Source: Labrys sp. WJW (lineage in GTDB: Bacteria > Pseudomonadota > Alphaproteobacteria > Rhizobiales > Labraceae). From it: a stretch of 50,984 nt of DNA. The DNA lies in contig NZ_LYXZ01000005.1 in assembly GCF_001676615.1 (NCBI RefSeq), positions 1 through 50,984 on the forward strand, in the 5' to 3' direction. The notes below the pieces were generated by a model. That model searched no databases and was not told the DNA's origin. It worked only from the letters and a program-made list of their open reading frames with translations. Below are positions 41,903 to 50,984 of the stretch, piece after piece. The position numbers and the translations under genes are program-made. Within the stretch, counting starts at the first letter, position 1, and the number at the start of each line of letters is the position of its first letter.

Positions 41903-43819
41903 TCAGATCAGGACCTGCGTGCCGATCTCCACCACCCGGTTTGAGGGGATGGAGAAATAGTCGCTGGCATCGTCGGCATTGCGGGCCAGGATCATGTAGA
42001 GCCGGCGCTGCCAACGCCACATCAAGGGCTGCGCCCCGCCGCGCAGATGGCGGCGCGACAGGAAGAAGGAGGTGTCCATGATGTCGAAGGACCAGCCGGC
42101 CCTGCGGCTGAGCGCCAGCGCCTTCGGCACGTTCGGGCTTTCCATATAGCCGAACTGCACCCGCATCTTGGTAAAGGAGGCCGAGACCTCCTCGAGCGCG
42201 ATGCGCCCGCCGCCCGGCACGATCGGATCGTCCGTGGTCTCGATGGTCAGGATCGCCACCTTCTCATGCAGCGCCTTGTAGTGCTTGAGGCTGTGCAGCA
42301 GCGCGGTGGGCGTGTAGTCGGGATCGCTGGTCAGGAAGATCGCCGTACCCGGCACGCGGGCGACCGAGCCCTTCTCCAGGCTCTTGACGATGGTCATCAA
42401 CGGCACCTCGGTGCGCCGCGTCTTCTCCAGCACCAGCCGCGTGCCACGCCGCCAGGTGATCATCAGGATCATCAGGGCCGCCGCGATCATCAGCGGCACC
42501 CAGCCACCGTCATGCACCTTGAGCAGATTGGCCGAGAGGAAGACGAGATCGATCAGCAGGAACGGCAGGATGATCAGTGCCGCCGTCAGCGCCGACCAAC
42601 GCCAGACCTTCCAGATCACCAGGAAGGCCATCATCGCCGTCACCACCATGGTGGTGGTCACGGCGATGCCATAGGCCGAGGCCAGGCGCGAGGAGCTCTC
42701 GAAGGCCAGCACCAGGATCAGCACGCCCACCAGCAGGATGCCGTTGACCTGGGCGATATAGATCTGCCCCGACTGATGCTCGGAGGTATGGGCCACCTTC
42801 ATGCGCGGCAGGAGGCCGAGCTGGATGGCCTGCCGCGTCAAGGAATAGGCGCCGGTGATCACCGCCTGGCTGGCGATGATGGTGGCGACCGTCGCCAGCA
42901 CCACCATCGGCACCAGGAAGAGCGGGTTCTGAGGCACCAGCATGTAGAAAGGGTTGTCGAGGATTTCGGGTGCCGGATTGTTCAGCACCAGCGCGCCTTG
43001 GCCGAGATAGTTCAGCGCCAGCGAGGGCAGCACCAGCGTCATCCAGGCCATCTGGATCGGCTTGCGGCCGAAATGGCCGAGGTCGGCATAGAGCGCCTCG
43101 GCGCCGGTGACCGCCAGGAATACCGCACCCAGCGCCACGAAGCCGATATGGCCATGGCTGAGCATGAACTCGACCGCGTGCCAGGGGTTGAAGGCCGCGA
43201 GCACCACCGGCGCATCCTTGATGTGCCATAGGCCCGCCAGGCCCATCACCACGAACCACAGCGCCATGACCGGCCCGAAGAAAGCACCGACCCGGGCCGT
43301 TCCGTGGCTTTGGACCGCGAACAGCGCCACGATGATCGCAACGGTGATCGGCACTACGAAGGGATCGAAGGCCGGCGTCACCAGCTTCATGCCTTCCACC
43401 GCCGAGAGCACCGACACGGCGGGCGTGATGATGGCGTCGCCATAGAACATGGCGGCCCCGATGGTGCCGAGCAGCAGGAGCACGGTGCCCGAGCGCCCGA
43501 GCGCCCGCTGGGCCAGCGCCATCAAGGTAAGGGTACCGCCCTCACCCTTGTTGTCCGCCCGCAGCAGCAGCAGCACATATTTGAGCGTGACGATGACGAT
43601 GAGCGCCCACAGGATCAGAGAGATCACGCCGAGCACCGCTTCCTGGCTCATCAGCCTGCCCCCCTCGGTCGCCGCATGCAGCGCCTCGCGGAAGGCATAG
43701 AGCGGGCTGGTGCCGATATCGCCATAGACGACGCCGATGGAGCCGAGCGTCAGTGCCCAGAAGCCACCGCCATGGCCGCTGGTTTCCTCGCCGCTGTCGG
43801 CGGTGTGCGTAAGCCCCAT
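41903..43819 (-). CDS. kup: Potassium transporter Kup (copy 1)
   Basis: A 638-residue KUP/HAK-type K+ transporter. The signature [20 protein letters not shown] is near residue 27, followed by about 12 membrane segments and a cytoplasmic C-terminal domain. Other conserved blocks are [19 protein letters not shown] and the end [20 protein letters not shown]. It is a proton-coupled K+ importer. The start at 43819 follows GGAGG. A second kup of exactly the same length lies directly upstream on the same strand. Confidence 0.95.
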   Translation of the reverse strand: MGLTHTADSGEETSGHGGGFWALTLGSIGVVYGDIGTSPLYAFREALHAATEGGRLMSQEAVLGVISLILWALIVIVTLKYVLLLLRADNKGEGGTLTLMALAQRALGRSGTVLLLLGTIGAAMFYGDAIITPAVSVLSAVEGMKLVTPAFDPFVVPITVAIIVALFAVQSHGTARVGAFFGPVMALWFVVMGLAGLWHIKDAPVVLAAFNPWHAVEFMLSHGHIGFVALGAVFLAVTGAEALYADLGHFGRKPIQMAWMTLVLPSLALNYLGQGALVLNNPAPEILDNPFYMLVPQNPLFLVPMVVLATVATIIASQAVITGAYSLTRQAIQLGLLPRMKVAHTSEHQSGQIYIAQVNGILLVGVLILVLAFESSSRLASAYGIAVTTTMVVTAMMAFLVIWKVWRWSALTAALIILPFLLIDLVFLSANLLKVHDGGWVPLMIAAALMILMITWRRGTRLVLEKTRRTEVPLMTIVKSLEKGSVARVPGTAIFLTSDPDYTPTALLHSLKHYKALHEKVAILTIETTDDPIVPGGGRIALEEVSASFTKMRVQFGYMESPNVPKALALSRRAGWSFDIMDTSFFLSRRHLRGGAQPLMWRWQRRLYMILARNADDASDYFSIPSNRVVEIGTQVLI

Positions 43820-44026
43820 ACGGGCCTCCGTTGAATGATGTCGGAGTTGGGCGCGGTGGCGATCAAGAGCGCGGATGCCCTCGCCACGCAAGCTCATCTT
43901 CCATTTGTGCAGCGCAGCAAACGCGCTCTCTTACACTTTTCCGACTTTAGGGAATAGGGGCCCTGCGGCGGCGCATGGCTGATCTGCCTTCCGCTTCAGG
44001 CAAGCGGCCACGGCCGTAAAGGCACG

Positions 44027-44064
44027 GAAAAGCGGGGCGCGCAGCCGGATGCGCATCCCCGCTC
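44027..44064 (-). terminator. Terminator after kup copy 2
   Basis: AGCGGGG / CCCCGCT arms (44031-44037, 44057-44063) with an inner GCGC/GCGC pair. On the minus strand the hairpin is followed by TTTTCC. It lies between the two kup genes, so copy 1 probably has its own promoter. Confidence 0.75.
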
Positions 44065-44090
44065 TTCTATCCTGGATATCCTGAAGCTTC

Positions 44091-46007
44091 CTAGATCAGC
44101 ACTTGCGTGCCGATCTCCACCACTCGGTTGGAGGGGATGGAGAAATAGTCGCTGGCATCGTCGGCATTGCGGGCCAGGATCATGTAGAGCCGGCGCTGCC
44201 AGCGCCACATGGTGGGCTGCTTGCCGCCCCTCAGATGGCGGCGCGACAGGAAGAAGGAGGTCGACATGATGTCGAAGGACCAGCCGGCCTTGCGGCAGAG
44301 CGCCAGGGCCTTGGGCACGTTCGGGCTTTCCATATAGCCGAACTGCACCTTCATCTTGGTGAAGGAAGCCGAGATCTCCTCGATCGAGACCCGACCGCCG
44401 CCGGGCACGATCGGGTCATCCGTGGTCTCGATGGTCAGGATCGCCACCTTCTCATGCAGCGCCTTGTAGTGCTTGAGGCTGTGCAGCATGGCCGTTGGCG
44501 CGTAATCGGGATCGCTGGTCAGGAAGATCGCTGTCCCCGGCACCCGGGCGACCGACCCTTTCTCCAGGCTCTTGACGATGGTCATCAGCGGCACCTCGGT
44601 GCGCCGGGACTTCTCCAGCACCAGGCGCGTGCCGCGCCGCCAGGTGACCATCAGCGTGATCAGGCCGAGGGCGATCAGGATTGGCAACCAGGCGCCGTCG
44701 AACAGCTTGAGCAGGTTGGCGCCGAGGAAGATCGAATCGATGAGAAGGAAGGGCACGATGATCGCCGCCGCGGCCCAGGGCTTCCACAGCCAGACCCGCC
44801 AGATCACCACGAAAGCGAGGATGGCATCCACCACCATGGTGGTGGTCACGGCGATGCCATAGGCCGAGGCCAGGCGCGAGGAACTCTCGAACACCAGCAC
44901 CAGCAGCACCACGCCGGCCAGCAGCATGCCGTTGACCTGGGCGATGAAGATCTGGCCGGACTGGTGTTCCGAGGTATGGGAGATGCGCATGCGCGGCACC
45001 AGGCCGAGCTGCACGGCCTGCCGCGTCAGCGAGAAGGTGCCGGTGATCACCGCCTGGCTGGCGATGATGGTGGCGCCGGTGGCCATGATCACCATCGGCA
45101 CCAGGAACAGGGGCGAGGCCGGCACCAGGCGGTAAAACGGGTTCTCCAGGGCACTGAAATCGTTGAGCACCAGGGCGCCCTGGCCGAGATAATTGAGGGT
45201 CAGGGCGGGCAGCACCAGGCCGAGCCAGGCCGTTTGAATCGGCTTGCGGCCGAAATGGCCGAGATCGGCATAGAGCGCCTCGCCCCCGGTGACGGCCAGG
45301 AACACCGCGCCCAGCGTGACGAAACCGATATGGCCGTGGGTAAGCAGGAATTCGGCGGCATACCAGGGATTGATCGCCGCGATGATGCCGGGGTGCTGCA
45401 GGAAGTTGACGAAGCCGATCACGCCGACCAGCGTGAACCAGATCGCCATGACCGGGCCGAAAAAGGCACCGACCCGCGCCGTTCCGTGGCTTTGCACCAG
45501 GAAAAGGGCGACGATGATCACCAAGGTGAGCGGCACCACGAAGACATCGAAGCCGGGCGCCACCAGCTTGAGGCCTTCCACGGCCGACAGCACGGAGACG
45601 GCCGGGGTGATCATGGCATCGCCATAGAACATCGAGGCCCCGACGATGCCGAGTAGCACGATGGGCGCCCCGGTGCGCCCGAGCGCCCGCTGGGCCAGCG
45701 CCATCAGGGTCAGGGTACCGCCCTCGCCCTTGTTGTCGGCCCGAAGCAGCAGCAGCACATATTTGAGCGTGACGATGATGATCAGCGCCCACAGGATCAG
45801 GGAAATCACGCCGAGCACGGCGGTGGGCGTAACGTTCTTGCCGCCTTCGGTGGCGGCATGGGCGGCTTCGCGAAAGGCATAGAGCGGGCTGGTACCGATA
45901 TCGCCATAGACGACGCCGATCGAGCCGAGCGTCAACGCCGCGAACCCGCCGCTATGCTTGTGTTCGGTAGTGTCTTCGCCATTCTCGACGGCGTTCGCGA
46001 GCCCCAT
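44091..46007 (-). CDS. kup: Potassium transporter Kup (copy 2)
   Basis: A 638-residue Kup protein, clearly paralogous to copy 1. The first membrane block [20 protein letters not shown] is identical and the C-terminal [20 protein letters not shown] is identical. Differences cluster in the N-terminal cytoplasmic tail ([20 protein letters not shown]) and in extracellular loops. It imports K+. The tandem arrangement suggests different regulation or affinity, as reported for multiple kup genes in rhizobia. Confidence 0.95.
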   Translation of the reverse strand: MGLANAVENGEDTTEHKHSGGFAALTLGSIGVVYGDIGTSPLYAFREAAHAATEGGKNVTPTAVLGVISLILWALIIIVTLKYVLLLLRADNKGEGGTLTLMALAQRALGRTGAPIVLLGIVGASMFYGDAMITPAVSVLSAVEGLKLVAPGFDVFVVPLTLVIIVALFLVQSHGTARVGAFFGPVMAIWFTLVGVIGFVNFLQHPGIIAAINPWYAAEFLLTHGHIGFVTLGAVFLAVTGGEALYADLGHFGRKPIQTAWLGLVLPALTLNYLGQGALVLNDFSALENPFYRLVPASPLFLVPMVIMATGATIIASQAVITGTFSLTRQAVQLGLVPRMRISHTSEHQSGQIFIAQVNGMLLAGVVLLVLVFESSSRLASAYGIAVTTTMVVDAILAFVVIWRVWLWKPWAAAAIIVPFLLIDSIFLGANLLKLFDGAWLPILIALGLITLMVTWRRGTRLVLEKSRRTEVPLMTIVKSLEKGSVARVPGTAIFLTSDPDYAPTAMLHSLKHYKALHEKVAILTIETTDDPIVPGGGRVSIEEISASFTKMKVQFGYMESPNVPKALALCRKAGWSFDIMSTSFFLSRRHLRGGKQPTMWRWQRRLYMILARNADDASDYFSIPSNRVVEIGTQVLI

Positions 46008-46505
46008 GCGGGCAACTCCGTTCTGACCTGTTGGGATTGTTTCGATCGGTCGATCGCAAGATGCGATCTTCGCTCTCCAAAATGCGGCTCAAGGCGCCGC
46101 CGGTCGCATCAGGGCCGGACGGCAAGTGACGGCACGCCGGTCGAACCCAGGGTTTCCTGCCCTCGGGGTTGGGCCTCTTACACTCTTCTGCCGGACGGGC
46201 ATAGAGGCCAGCAACCCTTTTGACCAGCAACTCCCCAGCCAATCGGGCTCGAAACATGCATAGCCCACATTCAACCCGAGCGCATCATCGCGAAGGCGAC
46301 ACATCCTGTGACGGTTTCGGACAAGCCGATTCGATTGCGATCGGCTACCTATCTTTCATGCGACGCCGCGTCGTATTCGGAACAATCCTTTTCTTAATTT
46401 TTCCGTAATCGCCGCAATACCCGCACCTACTGCTAAGAAAGTTATTTTCATTTCCGTGAAAATATGTCTCAACTGCGCAGAACAACCGCCCCAGAGGGAA
46501 CCAGC
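46008..46505. other. Divergent intergenic region between kup copy 2 and fhs
   Basis: About 500 bp with no convincing gene. It becomes AT-rich over the last 140 bp, where the fhs promoter is expected. A short CTTACACT(C/T)TTC stretch near 46180 also occurs upstream of kup copy 1 (about 43930), a possible shared promoter element. An inverted repeat at 46443-46464 is listed separately. Confidence 0.55.
46443..46464 (+). promoter_or_regulatory. Inverted repeat in the fhs leader
   Basis: TATTTTCA and TGAAAATA are perfect 8-bp arms around TTTCCG, 41 bp before the fhs start. It could be an operator or a leader hairpin. No known riboswitch pattern was recognised. Confidence 0.5.
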
Positions 46506-48212
46506 ATGGCCCAAGACCCGAAAAAGCCACTGAGCGACATCGAAATCGCGCGTCAAGCCAAGATGCAGCGCATCGAGGCGATTGCCGAGAAAGCCGGCAT
46601 TCCCGACGCGGCCTTCGAGCCCTATGGCAAACATATCGCCAAGATCGATCTCGACAAGATCCCCGGCCTGCAGGATCGCCCCGACGGCAAGCTGATCCTG
46701 GTCACCGCCATCAACCCGACCCCGGCCGGCGAAGGCAAGACCACCACCACCGTCGGCCTGGGTGACGGCCTCGCCGCCATCGGCAAGAAGACCATGATCT
46801 GCCTGCGCGAACCCTCGCTCGGCCCCTGCTTCGGCGTCAAGGGCGGTGCGGCCGGCGGCGGCTATGCCCAGATCGTGCCGATGGAGCAGATCAACCTGCA
46901 CTTCACCGGCGACTTCCACGCCATCACCTCCGCGCATAACCTTTTGTCGGCGATGATCGACAACCACATCTATTGGGGCAATGCGCTCGGCATCGACACC
47001 CGCCGCGTCACCTGGCGCCGCGTGCTCGACATGAACGACCGCTCGCTGCGCGCCATCAACTCCTCGCTCGGCGGCGTCTCCAACGGCTTCCCCCGTGAAG
47101 ATGGCTTCGACATCACCGTGGCTTCCGAAGTCATGGCCGTGTTCTGCCTCGCCAAGGACCTTGCCGATCTCGAGGAACGCCTCGGCAAGATGATCATCGG
47201 CTATACCCGCGACAAGAAGGCGATCACCGCCGCCGACATCAAGGCTTCCAGCGCCATGACGGTGCTGCTCAAGGACGCCCTGAAGCCCAATCTGGTGCAG
47301 ACGCTGGAAGGCAACCCGGCCTTCGTGCATGGCGGTCCCTTCGCCAACATCGCCCATGGCTGCAACTCGGTCGCCGCCACCAAGGCCGGCCTGAAGCTCG
47401 CCGACTATGTGGTGACGGAAGCCGGCTTCGGCGCCGACCTCGGTGCCGAAAAGTTTTTCGACATCAAGTGCCGCAAGGCCGGCCTCACCCCGGCCGCCGT
47501 GGTGATCGTCGCCACCGTGCGCGCCCTCAAGATGCATGGCGGCGTACCGAAGGACCAGCTCGGCAAGGAGAATTTGGAAGCGCTCCGCAAGGGCTTGGCC
47601 AATCTCGGCCGCCATGTCGAGAACGTGCGCAAGTTCGGCGTCTCGGCCATCGTCGGCATCAACCACTTCATTGCCGATACTCCGGCCGAGCATGAGCTCA
47701 TCGCCCAGGTCTGCAAGGAGCAGTTCGGCGTCGACGCCGTGGTCTGCAGCCATTGGGCCGAAGGTTCGAAGGGCACCGAGGAACTCGCCCGCCGCGTGGT
47801 CGCACTGGCCGAGGCCCCGCATCCGCTCGACGGCCGCGGCTTCCGCACCCTCTACCCGGACGAGATGCCGCTCTGGGACAAGATGAAGCTGATCGCCAAG
47901 GAGATCTATCGCGCCGCCGATATCATCGCCGATCAGAAGGTCCGCGACCAGTTCAGGGACATCGAGGCCGCCGGCTTCGGCCATCTGCCGATCTGCGTGG
48001 CCAAGACGCAATATTCCTTCTCGACCGACCCGAACCATCGCGGTGCGCCGGTCGACCATGTCGTGCCGATTCGCGAAGTGCGCCTGTCGGCCGGCGCAGG
48101 CTTCCTGGTGGTGGTCTGCGGCGAGATCATGACCATGCCGGGCCTGCCCCGCGTGCCCTCGGCGGAGTTCATCCGTCTCGACGCCAAGGGCCAGATCGAA
48201 GGTCTGTTCTGA
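46506..48212 (+). CDS. fhs: Formate-tetrahydrofolate ligase
   Basis: A 568-residue enzyme. The ATP site is [19 protein letters not shown] (about 71-89), followed by [20 protein letters not shown] and [20 protein letters not shown], the folate/formate blocks, with the late [16 protein letters not shown]. It makes 10-formyl-tetrahydrofolate from formate, ATP and tetrahydrofolate. It can also run backwards in organisms that oxidise methyl groups. The start at 46506 follows AGAGGGA. It may serve with MetV/MetF and the methylated-amine genes. Confidence 0.97.
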   Translation: MAQDPKKPLSDIEIARQAKMQRIEAIAEKAGIPDAAFEPYGKHIAKIDLDKIPGLQDRPDGKLILVTAINPTPAGEGKTTTTVGLGDGLAAIGKKTMICLREPSLGPCFGVKGGAAGGGYAQIVPMEQINLHFTGDFHAITSAHNLLSAMIDNHIYWGNALGIDTRRVTWRRVLDMNDRSLRAINSSLGGVSNGFPREDGFDITVASEVMAVFCLAKDLADLEERLGKMIIGYTRDKKAITAADIKASSAMTVLLKDALKPNLVQTLEGNPAFVHGGPFANIAHGCNSVAATKAGLKLADYVVTEAGFGADLGAEKFFDIKCRKAGLTPAAVVIVATVRALKMHGGVPKDQLGKENLEALRKGLANLGRHVENVRKFGVSAIVGINHFIADTPAEHELIAQVCKEQFGVDAVVCSHWAEGSKGTEELARRVVALAEAPHPLDGRGFRTLYPDEMPLWDKMKLIAKEIYRAADIIADQKVRDQFRDIEAAGFGHLPICVAKTQYSFSTDPNHRGAPVDHVVPIREVRLSAGAGFLVVVCGEIMTMPGLPRVPSAEFIRLDAKGQIEGLF

Positions 48213-48222
48213 TCCTGCGTCT

Positions 48223-48252
48223 GCCATGCCGGTCTGCTGCGACCGGCATGGC
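48223..48252 (+). terminator. Hairpin after fhs
   Basis: A perfect 12-bp stem GCCATGCCGGTC / GACCGGCATGGC with TGCTGC loop, 11 bp after the stop codon. There is no T-run, so it may act as a processing or stability hairpin. A second hairpin GGGCCGC/GCGGCCC follows at 48313-48332. Confidence 0.65.
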
Positions 48253-48278
48253 GACATCGGCTCGAGAGCCGGACCCAA

Positions 48279-48310
48279 CGAGCGCGCACAGTTGAACGTG
48301 CTTTACCGGA
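48279..48310 (+). repeat. Remnant of dispersed repeat family 1
   Basis: GAGCGCGCACAGTTGAACGTGC followed by TTTACCGG resembles only the terminal hairpin half of the family-1 repeat (GCGTTC...GAACGTGCTTTGC). Confidence 0.4.
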
Positions 48311-48377
48311 CAGGGCCGCCATGCTGCGGCCCTTCCGACTGCTCGGCGACGAACACATCGTCGTCGTAACCCATGGT

Positions 48378-49004
48378 TCAAGGCTGCTCCGCCTTGAGGC
48401 GGTGCCGATGGGCGGCCTGCTTGGCCCGGTTTCCGCAGAGCGCCATGCTGCACCATCGCCGTCGATGCCCGCGTGTATGATCCGCGAACACAAGCGTGCA
48501 GGACGCCCCCTCGCAAACCTTCACGTTTGAAAAGTCTTCTGTGCAGACGAAGCGCCCCATGACTTCGGCAAGAGGCTGGAGCAGGGCCTCCGGGGAGCGC
48601 CATTTGCGCAGGGCCTGGAACTCCAGCCCCTCGTGACCCTCCCCTTGCCGGGACGCGATCTGGTGGAAACCTTCATTGCGCTCAAGCAGGCGATTGAGCG
48701 GCTCCAGTTCGCCCACGGCATCGGCTGCAAGCGGCTTGCCGCGATGCTTTCGCACAAAGCCCCTGAACCATTCGCGCAAGGCCCTGGCCTGGCCGGCCAC
48801 CCTGTCGAGTTCCTCGGGCAGGGCTTGCGCCCGCACGGACCCGGCAATGTCCGAAGGCACCAACCGCGCCTGCTCCAGCCAATTTAGCAGGCCTTCGCCG
48901 GTCTCGATCCAGTCAACGGGCGTGTCGACTGGCGTCGCCACGGAATTGAGGAAATCCAGCCCCGCTGCGTCGGCGATGAAAAGGGCTGGGGAACGAGCGT
49001 CCAT
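48378..49004 (-). CDS. CGNR zinc-finger (ABATE-type) putative transcriptional regulator
   Basis: A 208-residue protein. The C-terminal treble-clef zinc finger has C164, C169, C185 and C190 followed by GNR (191-193), the family name motif, in the block RRWCSMALCGNRAKQAAHRH. The N-terminal ABATE-like domain (about 8-150) begins DAAGLDFLNSVATPVDTPVD. The family is thought to bind DNA and stress ligands. A sigma-70-like promoter lies on the minus strand at 49064-49092. It is divergent from an alpha/beta hydrolase; a common motif occurs before all three local genes. Confidence 0.87.
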   Translation of the reverse strand: MDARSPALFIADAAGLDFLNSVATPVDTPVDWIETGEGLLNWLEQARLVPSDIAGSVRAQALPEELDRVAGQARALREWFRGFVRKHRGKPLAADAVGELEPLNRLLERNEGFHQIASRQGEGHEGLEFQALRKWRSPEALLQPLAEVMGRFVCTEDFSNVKVCEGASCTLVFADHTRGHRRRWCSMALCGNRAKQAAHRHRLKAEQP

Positions 49005-49063
49005 CACATACTCCCATTGCGGTCGACATCCATGCCGGCACCAGCCGTTCGGCCCATCTCCAG

Positions 49064-49092
49064 TTAATAACCTGTCTAATAGCCATTGACAA
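49064..49092 (-). promoter_or_regulatory. Candidate promoter of the CGNR gene
   Basis: On the minus strand TTGTCA (49092-49087) and TATTAA (49069-49064) are spaced by 17 bp. The hexamers overlap the ATAACC-N19-AGTTAT element at 49067-49097, so a factor bound there would block or alter transcription. Confidence 0.6.
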
Positions 49093-49097
49093 GTTAT
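49067..49097. promoter_or_regulatory. RTAACC-N19-RGTTAY element, copy 1
   Basis: ATAACC (49067-49072) and AGTTAT (49092-49097) with 25-bp centre spacing, in the CGNR/hydrolase divergent region. It is one mismatch from a perfect inverted repeat. Confidence 0.55.
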
Positions 49098-49108
49098 GTC
49101 GACCGATA

Positions 49109-49139
49109 GTAACCGTTCAAATATCATCAATAAGGTTAC
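49109..49139. promoter_or_regulatory. RTAACC-N19-RGTTAY element, copy 2
   Basis: GTAACC (49109-49114) and GGTTAC (49134-49139) form a perfect inverted repeat with the same 19-bp spacing, 28 bp upstream of the first alpha/beta hydrolase start. Confidence 0.6.
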
Positions 49140-49167
49140 ATATCGCATCCCCGTCAGGAGAGCGTCC

Positions 49168-49863
49168 ATGTCCGGCAAGCCTGTCAGCATCGTTCTCGTC
49201 CACGGCGCATGGGCCGATGGCACGAGCTGGGCCAAAGTCATCCAACCTCTCGCAAAAGAAGGGTACGGCACGGTTGCGGCGCCACTGCCACTGACCTCTT
49301 TCGCCGACGACGTTGCGGCGCTCGAGCGCACGTTGGAGCGGGTATCCGGCCCGATCGTGCTGGCCGGTCATGCCTATGCCGGCGCGGTCATCGCTGCCGC
49401 ACAGAGCGCGAAGATCATAGCGCTGGTCTATGTGGCCGCCCTGGCACCGGACGAGGGCGAGACGGTTGCAGACGTCTTCTATCGCGGCCGGCCGCATCCC
49501 GAGGCGCCGACACTTGCCCCGGACGGTCACGGCTTGATCTATCTGCCGCCAGAAGCCGTCTCCACCGCGTTTGCTCCGGGAGCAACGGCTGGCGAACTGG
49601 CGCTGCTAACCGCCGTGCAACGGCCGATCTCGCTGGCCTGCATTACGGCTCCGGTCGGTCGCCCGGCCTGGAAGCAGGTGCCGGCCTGGTTCCTGGTCGC
49701 CGAACAGGACCGCATGATCATCGCCGACAATCAGCACTTCATGGCGAGACGCATGCAGGCACGCATTCATGCCCGCCCGGTCGATCACACCCCCATGGTG
49801 ACGGCACCGGACGCGGTCCTCGCCATCATTCAAGAGGCGATCCGCGACACCGCCTCGGCGTGA
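49168..49863 (+). CDS. Alpha/beta-hydrolase-fold protein with a non-canonical nucleophile elbow
   Basis: A 231-residue protein with the alpha/beta-hydrolase layout: VLVHGAWADGTSW near the N-terminus, then the elbow VLAGHAYAGAVIA (about 64-76), then AEQDRMI and VDHTPMVT supplying Asp and His. The elbow reads GHAYAG where serine hydrolases have GHSxGG, so the usual nucleophilic Ser is Ala69. It may not be an ordinary esterase. RBS CAGGAG lies before the ATG at 49168. It is divergent from the CGNR regulator. Confidence 0.85.
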   Translation: MSGKPVSIVLVHGAWADGTSWAKVIQPLAKEGYGTVAAPLPLTSFADDVAALERTLERVSGPIVLAGHAYAGAVIAAAQSAKIIALVYVAALAPDEGETVADVFYRGRPHPEAPTLAPDGHGLIYLPPEAVSTAFAPGATAGELALLTAVQRPISLACITAPVGRPAWKQVPAWFLVAEQDRMIIADNQHFMARRMQARIHARPVDHTPMVTAPDAVLAIIQEAIRDTASA

Positions 49864-49957
49864 AGCCAAGCCCCGAACTCCCCCGACGAACAAAGCCCTG
49901 CGCGAACCGAAGGTGAAGGCCAAAGGGCCGCGCATTCCCAGCCGCCACGATCACGGC

Positions 49958-49988
49958 ATAACCCTAAACCATCAATCAATTAGGTTAT
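49958..49988. promoter_or_regulatory. RTAACC-N19-RGTTAY element, copy 3
   Basis: ATAACC (49958-49963) and GGTTAT (49983-49988) form a perfect inverted repeat with 19-bp spacing, 18 bp upstream of the second hydrolase start. The right half overlaps a TTATAT -10-like hexamer. Confidence 0.6.
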
Positions 49989-50006
49989 ATCAGGCAGGAG
50001 AAAACC

Positions 50007-50852
50007 ATGACGACCATCAGCTACCGCACCGCGGACGTGAACGGGTTCAAGATCTTCTATCGGGAAGCGGGATCGCCGCAGGCGCCCAAGCTCCTGCTGC
50101 TGCATGGCTTTCCGAGTTCGAGCCATATGTTTCGCGACCTGATACCGCTTCTGGCCGACCGTTTTCATATCGTTGCACCGGATCTGCCAGGCTTCGGCCA
50201 GTCAGGCTTGCCCGCGAGCGGCCATAGTTTCGAAGCGATCGCCGCCGTGATCGACCGCTTCACCGAGATCGTCGGCCTCGAGCGCTATGCGATCTACGTG
50301 TTCGACTATGGCGCTCCGACGGGATTTCGCCTGGCCTTGAGGCATCCCGAACGCATCACGGCGATCATCACGCAAAACGGTAATGCCTATGAAGAAGGGC
50401 TGAGCGAGGGCTGGAACCCGATCCGCGCCTATTGGGAGGATGCGTCGGAGGCCAACCGGCAAGCGCTGAAGGCTTTTCTCAAGCCGGAGGCGACGATCTG
50501 GCAATATACCCATGGCGTGCCGGATACGCACACGGTCTCGCCCGATGGCTACTCGCTGGACAATTTCTACCTGGCCCGCCCCGAAGCCGAGGCGATCCAG
50601 CTCGATCTGTTCGGCGACTACAAGAGCAATGTCGCCCTCTATCCGGCCTTCCAGGCCTATTTCCGCACCCACCGGCCGCCACTGCTGGCGGTATGGGGCA
50701 AGCACGATCCCTTCTTCCTGCCTCCCGGCGCCGAAGCCTTCAGGCGCGACATTCCGGACGCCGTCGTCCGCTTCTTCGACACGGGGCATTTCGCGCTGGA
50801 GACACATGCGGCGGAGATCGCAGCGGCGATCAAGGACTTCCTGCCGCGCTGA
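50007..50852 (+). CDS. Alpha/beta hydrolase with Asp nucleophile (haloalkane dehalogenase/epoxide hydrolase-like)
   Basis: A 281-residue protein. The oxyanion block is HGFPSSSHMF (about 33-42), the nucleophile elbow is VFDYGAPTG with D100, typical of dehalogenase-like and epoxide-hydrolase-like enzymes, and the catalytic His lies in TGHFALE near residue 264. A cap domain covers about residues 125-210. It hydrolyses an alkyl halide, epoxide or ester; the substrate is unknown. RBS CAGGAGA precedes the ATG. A shared inverted repeat upstream links it to the CGNR regulator. Confidence 0.9.
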   Translation: MTTISYRTADVNGFKIFYREAGSPQAPKLLLLHGFPSSSHMFRDLIPLLADRFHIVAPDLPGFGQSGLPASGHSFEAIAAVIDRFTEIVGLERYAIYVFDYGAPTGFRLALRHPERITAIITQNGNAYEEGLSEGWNPIRAYWEDASEANRQALKAFLKPEATIWQYTHGVPDTHTVSPDGYSLDNFYLARPEAEAIQLDLFGDYKSNVALYPAFQAYFRTHRPPLLAVWGKHDPFFLPPGAEAFRRDIPDAVVRFFDTGHFALETHAAEIAAAIKDFLPR

Positions 50853-50950
50853 GCGCGGTGCCCGGCGAGTGGGAGGAGAAAAGAAACCCGCCGCAAGGCC
50901 GGGCGCGCCATTTCCAGGGCTGGTCGTGCCGCGATACCCGATTGGCCATG

Positions 50951-50981
50951 CAAAACCCCACGGTCCAGTGAACCGTGGGGT
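50951..50981 (-). terminator. Terminator for a leftward gene beyond the window
   Basis: ACCCCACGGT (50955-50964) and ACCGTGGGGT (50972-50981) form a 10-bp stem. On the minus strand it is followed by TTTT, so it probably ends a leftward transcript entering from the right. Confidence 0.75.
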
Positions 50982-50984
50982 GGG

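Noticed and set aside
1..50984. CRISPR arrays, insertion sequences, integrases and prophage genes
   Set aside because: No regularly spaced repeats, transposase motifs or phage proteins were recognised; the repeats found are short intergenic palindromes or dispersed elements.

Overview
The window is GC-rich chromosomal DNA (about 64-66% G+C by eye) from an alphaproteobacterium, most likely of the order Hyphomicrobiales (Rhizobiales). The evidence is a DUF4167 protein, an alphaproteobacterial-type DnaX without the zinc-module cysteines, the SRP RNA-dnaX-ybaB linkage, ChoXWV-type transporters, a bdhA-patatin pair and tandem kup genes. I cannot name the genus. No rRNA, tRNA, CRISPR array, phage or transposase gene was seen.

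Layout. 1-3.1 kb: 5' end of accA, an SDR oxidoreductase overlapping a TerB-like gene, and a DUF4167 gene with a clear terminator. 3.5-5.9 kb: SRP RNA, dnaX and ybaB. 5.9-15 kb: a segment that separates ybaB from recR. It holds a cupin/AhpD-like pair with a divergent MocR regulator, then a sigma-54 activator with a sigma-54 promoter driving a zinc alcohol dehydrogenase and a flavin monooxygenase, then an HPP/CBS membrane protein. 15-17.7 kb: recR followed by a 'virulence factor'-metV-metF one-carbon operon. 17.8-25.1 kb: a glyoxalase-like gene and an AfuABC/FbpABC-type ABC transporter with an inositol-monophosphatase-family gene and a divergent LacI regulator; I infer a phosphorylated-sugar uptake system. 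25.2-27.1 kb: a COG0523 GTPase overlapping an EamA transporter.

27.3-38.9 kb is a quaternary-amine region. Two ChoX-like binding proteins of equal length (about 87% identical by hand count) bracket it. Between them lie a GlxA/CdhR-type AraC regulator, a Rieske oxygenase with Glu at the bridging position, a BKACE (dehydrocarnitine-cleavage type) enzyme, a carnitine-3-dehydrogenase-like enzyme and a ferredoxin reductase. A D,D-carboxypeptidase and the choW/choV transporter core follow. The left part looks lower in G+C than its surroundings, which suggests acquisition. Beyond it, 3-hydroxybutyrate dehydrogenase could handle the acetoacetate expected from carnitine cleavage.

39.4-51 kb: bdhA-patatin, a Gdx-type guanidinium exporter behind a candidate RNA switch, two tandem kup potassium transporters, formate-tetrahydrofolate ligase, and a CGNR regulator with two alpha/beta hydrolases. 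Those last three genes share a motif RTAACC-N19-RGTTAY at their promoters.

Themes: (i) methylated-amine uptake and breakdown, with one-carbon folate enzymes (MetV, MetF, Fhs) nearby; (ii) three families of intergenic inverted or dispersed repeats; (iii) stem-loops between the binding-protein and permease genes of both ABC operons. All functions are assigned from motifs and remembered family features; no searches were run.
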